Shown: positions 61,373-64,000 of the stretch, in pieces
Position numbering within the stretch: position 1 is the stretch's first letter
Layout: the number at the start of each line of letters is the position of its first letter
Origin: ATZT02 sp038145175
GTDB lineage: Bacteria > Actinomycetota > Actinomycetes > S36-B12 > UBA5976
Reading direction: 5' to 3'
NCBI GenBank assembly: GCA_038145175.1
Contig: JAYQPE010000004.1
Coordinates: 1-64,000, forward strand
Length of the DNA stretch: 64,000 nucleotides
The notes under the pieces: model-generated
Seen by the model: the letters and a program-made list of their open reading frames with translations, nothing else
Databases searched by the model: none
Told to the model about the DNA's origin: nothing
Translations under genes and position numbers: made by a program

Positions 61373-62235
61373 TGCCTGTAAAAATAATCTTTGTCGGTGA
61401 TGTCATGCAAGACATCTTGATTTCTCATCATGACAAAATTGCTTTTGGATCAGATACCCAAGCAAAAATAAAAATGCAAGGTGGAGGTTCTGCTACAAAT
61501 ACTGCAGTTTGGGCTGCTACTCAAAATCTAGAAGTTGGTTTAGTTGCAAGAATTGGTGATGATCAAACTGGAAAGATAATTCAAGAAGAACTTAATCGCC
61601 CAAATTTAAAACTAAATTTAGTTGTCACACCTAATGTTTCCAGTGGCAGTTGTGCCATTTTGATTGACTCAACTGGGGAAAGAACTATGTTTCCAGATCC
61701 TGGTGCAAATATTTTCTTAACTAGTCAAGATGTTCCAACTGATTGGCTTACTCAAGCAGAAATAATTCATATATCTGCATATAGTTTGTTAAGAAAAAAT
61801 ACTAAAAACGCAATTGGTGAAATAATTAAACTTGCAAAAGTTCATAACATAAAAACTTCTGTCGATGTTGCATCAAGTCAACCCCTAATTGATAATGATG
61901 GATTTAACGCCTTATCGGAATTAGCGCCTTGGGATTATCTATTCGCTAACAGTGATGAAGCAGAAGTCTTAGGAGATTTAAATAAAATAAAGTCTTTATG
62001 TAAAAACTTGATTCTTAAACAAGGAAGTAAAGAATCACTTTGGATTAATGATGATTCTGAAATTAAAGATATCCCTGAAAAAGTTGAAGTAGTGGATTTA
62101 ATTGGTGCAGGGGATGCTTTTGCTGCAGGATTTTTAGTTAGTGTTGTTAATAAAGATCCTGCAGAAATTACTTTAAAAAAAGCAAATCAATTAGGTGCAA
62201 AAGCTGTAGCAATAAGTGGAGCAAGACCGCTATAA
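61372..62235 (+). CDS. psuK: PfkB family kinase, probable pseudouridine kinase
   Basis: A 287-residue ribokinase-fold sugar or nucleoside kinase. GGGSATNTAVWAA is near the N-terminus and the anion-hole/catalytic motif DLIGAGDAFAAGF (catalytic Asp) near residue 243. Sharing the TAATG junction with psuG argues for pseudouridine kinase: it would phosphorylate pseudouridine for PsuG. Other PfkB substrates cannot be excluded from sequence alone. Confidence 0.83.
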   Translation: MPVKIIFVGDVMQDILISHHDKIAFGSDTQAKIKMQGGGSATNTAVWAATQNLEVGLVARIGDDQTGKIIQEELNRPNLKLNLVVTPNVSSGSCAILIDSTGERTMFPDPGANIFLTSQDVPTDWLTQAEIIHISAYSLLRKNTKNAIGEIIKLAKVHNIKTSVDVASSQPLIDNDGFNALSELAPWDYLFANSDEAEVLGDLNKIKSLCKNLILKQGSKESLWINDDSEIKDIPEKVEVVDLIGAGDAFAAGFLVSVVNKDPAEITLKKANQLGAKAVAISGARPL

Positions 62236-62247
62236 ATTTATAGCGGT
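62226..62247. terminator. 22-base perfect palindrome at the psuK/SDR convergent junction
   Basis: Half-site ACCGCTATAAA followed directly by its reverse complement. It contains both stop codons, so PsuK and the SDR both end in Pro-Leu. It is able to form a hairpin with a five-to-seven base G/C-containing stem in either transcript. Confidence 0.5.
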
Positions 62248-63002
62248 GTTACGTAAGCTCCAGTAATTCCACCATCAACTAAGAAGTTTGATGCGGTAAT
62301 AAATGATGAGTCATCACTTGCTAAGAAAGCAACCGCAGCTGCAATTTCGTGAGCTTCACCAAATCTTCCCATTGGAATATGAACTAAACGTCTTTGTGCT
62401 CTTTCTTTATCTTTAGCAAAGAGTTCTTGTAAAAGTGGTGTGTTAATTGGTCCTGGAGATAATGCGTTAACCCTTACTCCTTCGCGAGCAAATTGAACAC
62501 CAAGTTCTCGAGTCATCGCTAAGACTCCACCCTTAGATGCAGTGTAAGAAATTTGTGAAGTTGCTGCGGCCAAAGTTGCAACAAAAGAAGCGGTATTAAT
62601 GATTGATCCTTTTTTAGCTTCTAACATGTATGGCAAAACAGCTTTACAGCATAAATAAACAGAAGTTAAATTAACCAATTGAACTTTGTCCCATGCTTCT
62701 AATTCGGTAATCAAAATTGAATCATCATCTGGTGGAGAAATACCGGCGTTGTTAAAAGCAATATCAATTTTGCCAAACTTTTTGAAAACTTCTGCAAATA
62801 AATTGTCTACGCTTTGTTTATCAGTCACATTGCACTTAATGAAAGTTCCGTTAACTTCGTTAGCAACACTTTGACCATTTTTTTCATCCATATCAGCAAT
62901 CACAACATGAGCACCTTCAGATGCAAATCGAATTGCAGTTGCTTTACCAATTCCTGAACCACCACCAGTAATTGTGGCAACTCTGCCTTCTAATCTTTTC
63001 AA
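62238..63002 (-). CDS. short-chain dehydrogenase/reductase
   Basis: A 254-residue classical SDR. The cofactor motif is TGGGSGIG (about 12-19), with NNAG (about 88) and the catalytic Ser and YTASK near residue 153. NADP/NAD preference favours NAD because an Asp follows the second strand (VIADMD). It is adjacent to an aldehyde dehydrogenase on the same strand (12 bases), a pairing seen with PuuD-like hydrolases in mycobacteria (Rv2857c-Rv2859c type). Substrate not determinable. Confidence 0.85.
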   Translation of the reverse strand: MKRLEGRVATITGGGSGIGKATAIRFASEGAHVVIADMDEKNGQSVANEVNGTFIKCNVTDKQSVDNLFAEVFKKFGKIDIAFNNAGISPPDDDSILITELEAWDKVQLVNLTSVYLCCKAVLPYMLEAKKGSIINTASFVATLAAATSQISYTASKGGVLAMTRELGVQFAREGVRVNALSPGPINTPLLQELFAKDKERAQRRLVHIPMGRFGEAHEIAAAVAFLASDDSSFITASNFLVDGGITGAYVTPL

Positions 63003-63014
63003 GATATTTTCTCC

Positions 63015-64000
63015 TTATATCTCTGTATTAATAAATACGTTTTTTTCTTCGGTAAACGCGTTTAGTGCATCTGGACCTAATTCACGTCCCAAACCTGATT
63101 TCTTAAACCCACCAAATGGTGTCCAGTATCTAACAGAAGAATGAGAATTAACAGATAAGTTTCCACTTTCAATTCCGCGTGCAACTCTCAAAGCTTTCGC
63201 ACCATTATTTGTCCAAATAGATCCACTTAAACCAAATTCTGAATCATTTGCCAAATTAATTGCATCTTGTTCATCTGTAAAAGTCACTACGGATACCACT
63301 GGTCCAAAGATTTCTTCTTTTAGTGCTCGATGGTTTCTGTCTTGAATGTGTAAAACAGTTGGTGGAAACCAGAAACCAGATCCAGATGGTGCACTTCCTC
63401 TAAAAGCTACTAAAGATTCTTCAACATAAGTTGCAACTTTTTCTTTATGAGCTTTTGTTATAAGAGGTCCCATTTCAGTTGATGCATCAAATGGATCAGC
63501 ACATTTAAATGCTTTAACTGCTTTTTCAAAAAGAGGCATGAATTTTTCAAAAGCACTTTTTTCAATTAATAATCTAGATCTAGCGCAACAATCTTGTCCG
63601 GCATTATCAAAAACTGAACCTGGTGCACTTGCTGCTGCTTTTTCTAAATCTGAATCAGCAAAAATAACGTTGGCAGATTTTCCACCTAGTTCTAAAGTAA
63701 CTCTTTTAACATTTGGAGCGCACTTGGCCATAATTTGTGTGCCAATTTCTGTTGAACCTGTGAAAACTATTTTTCTAACTCTTGGATCTTGAACTAAAGT
63801 CTCACCAACAATTTTTCCAGAACCAGTAACCACTTGGAAAACATTTTCAGGTAATCCTGCTTCTAAACCAAGTTCTGCTAATTTCATCGCAGTTAAAGGT
63901 GTAACTTCTGCTGGTTTTAGAACAACTGTGCAACCTGCCGCTAAAGCTGGTCCAAATCCCCAACCAGCAATTGGCATTGGAAAATTCCACGGCACAATAA
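63015..64000 (-). CDS. aldehyde dehydrogenase, C-terminal part (cut by window edge)
   Basis: The last 328 codons or so of an NAD(P)-dependent aldehyde dehydrogenase; the N-terminal portion lies beyond base 64000. IVPWNFPM at the visible start is internal in this family, so the GTG there is not the real start. GSTEIG, the catalytic Glu in LELGGKSANV, the catalytic Cys in NAGQDCCARS, EEIFGPVV and PFGGFKKSGLGRE are all present. It may oxidise gamma-glutamyl-aminobutyraldehyde or a similar aldehyde given the PuuD homologue nearby. Confidence 0.9.
   Translation of the reverse strand, partial: IVPWNFPMPIAGWGFGPALAAGCTVVLKPAEVTPLTAMKLAELGLEAGLPENVFQVVTGSGKIVGETLVQDPRVRKIVFTGSTEIGTQIMAKCAPNVKRVTLELGGKSANVIFADSDLEKAAASAPGSVFDNAGQDCCARSRLLIEKSAFEKFMPLFEKAVKAFKCADPFDASTEMGPLITKAHKEKVATYVEESLVAFRGSAPSGSGFWFPPTVLHIQDRNHRALKEEIFGPVVSVVTFTDEQDAINLANDSEFGLSGSIWTNNGAKALRVARGIESGNLSVNSHSSVRYWTPFGGFKKSGLGRELGPDALNAFTEEKNVFINTEI

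Noticed and set aside
1..64000. CRISPR array, insertion sequence or prophage
   Set aside because: No regularly spaced repeats, transposase, integrase or phage structural genes; nearly all sequence is accounted for by housekeeping-type genes.

Overview
The window looks like a chromosomal segment of a streamlined, AT-rich actinobacterium, most like the freshwater/marine acI-type order Nanopelagicales. Reasons: a WhiB3/WhiD-type regulator, an acyl-CoA carboxylase locus with the small epsilon subunit, actinobacterial gene orders (birA-accD-accE-maf-accA; alr-tsaE-tsaB-rimI-tsaD; sucC-sucD-DUF6350; mdh-DUF3017), LCP cell-wall ligases, a CIRCE element before groES, very short or absent intergenic gaps, and A/T-dominated third codon positions. 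The lineage is inferred from gene content; no rRNA is present to confirm it. No insertion sequence, prophage, CRISPR array, tRNA or rRNA gene was found, and no gene-free stretch exceeds about 220 bases.

Layout. 1-8.2 kb: cell-surface polysaccharide locus (sugar nucleotidyltransferase, DUF3048 lipoprotein, two LCP ligases, two family-2 glycosyltransferases, a CDP-alcohol phosphotransferase and a Wzm/Wzt-type ABC exporter). 8.2-14.0 kb: a shortened PurK homologue, biotin ligase, and the acyl-CoA carboxylase set (beta, epsilon, Maf, alpha). 14.1-17.6 kb: succinate dehydrogenase CAB. 17.6-29.5 kb: trpS, YibE/F, a CNNM/CorC-like protein, icd, mdh, DUF3017, a YdcZ-type exporter, purH, DUF6350, sucD and sucC, so much of the TCA cycle is clustered here. 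29.7-36.9 kb: M23 peptidase, PcrA/UvrD helicase, PIG-L deacetylase, GuaB3, then a B12-binding MerR regulator with a degenerate LuxR-type response regulator, divergent from whiB. 37-40.6 kb: an aldolase/dehydrogenase fusion coupled to an MtnA-type isomerase, then CopC. 40.7-49.5 kb: groEL, groES, DUF4389, tsaD-rimI-tsaB-tsaE, alr, acpS, glmS. 49.5-58.5 kb: yaaA, a TetR regulator, glmM, rpsI-rplM, a class IV aminotransferase, truA, rplQ-rpoA-rpsD-rpsK-rpsM, rpmJ, infA. 58.6-64 kb: ThiF/MoeB-rhodanese, PuuD-like hydrolase, psuG, psuK, SDR and a truncated aldehyde dehydrogenase.

How the genes work together. Biotin ligase biotinylates the carboxylase alpha subunit encoded beside it. Sdh, Icd, Mdh and SucCD give four consecutive or near-consecutive TCA steps. 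GlmS and GlmM make glucosamine-1-phosphate and Alr makes D-alanine for peptidoglycan, next to AcpS. TsaE/B/D with RimI make the tRNA t6A modification. The ribosomal-protein and RNA-polymerase genes form the classical alpha operon.

The least ordinary signals are: a PurK homologue without its ATP-grasp core; an MtnA plus aldolase/dehydrogenase pair that looks like a 5-deoxy-pentose salvage (DHAP-shunt-like) module; a putative B12/light-sensing MerR regulator beside a response regulator without its phospho-acceptor Asp; an ATT start overlapping the purH stop; leaderless, back-to-back promoters sharing one TA step; a hairpin inside the first codons of truA; and structured leaders before rplM and rpsM.
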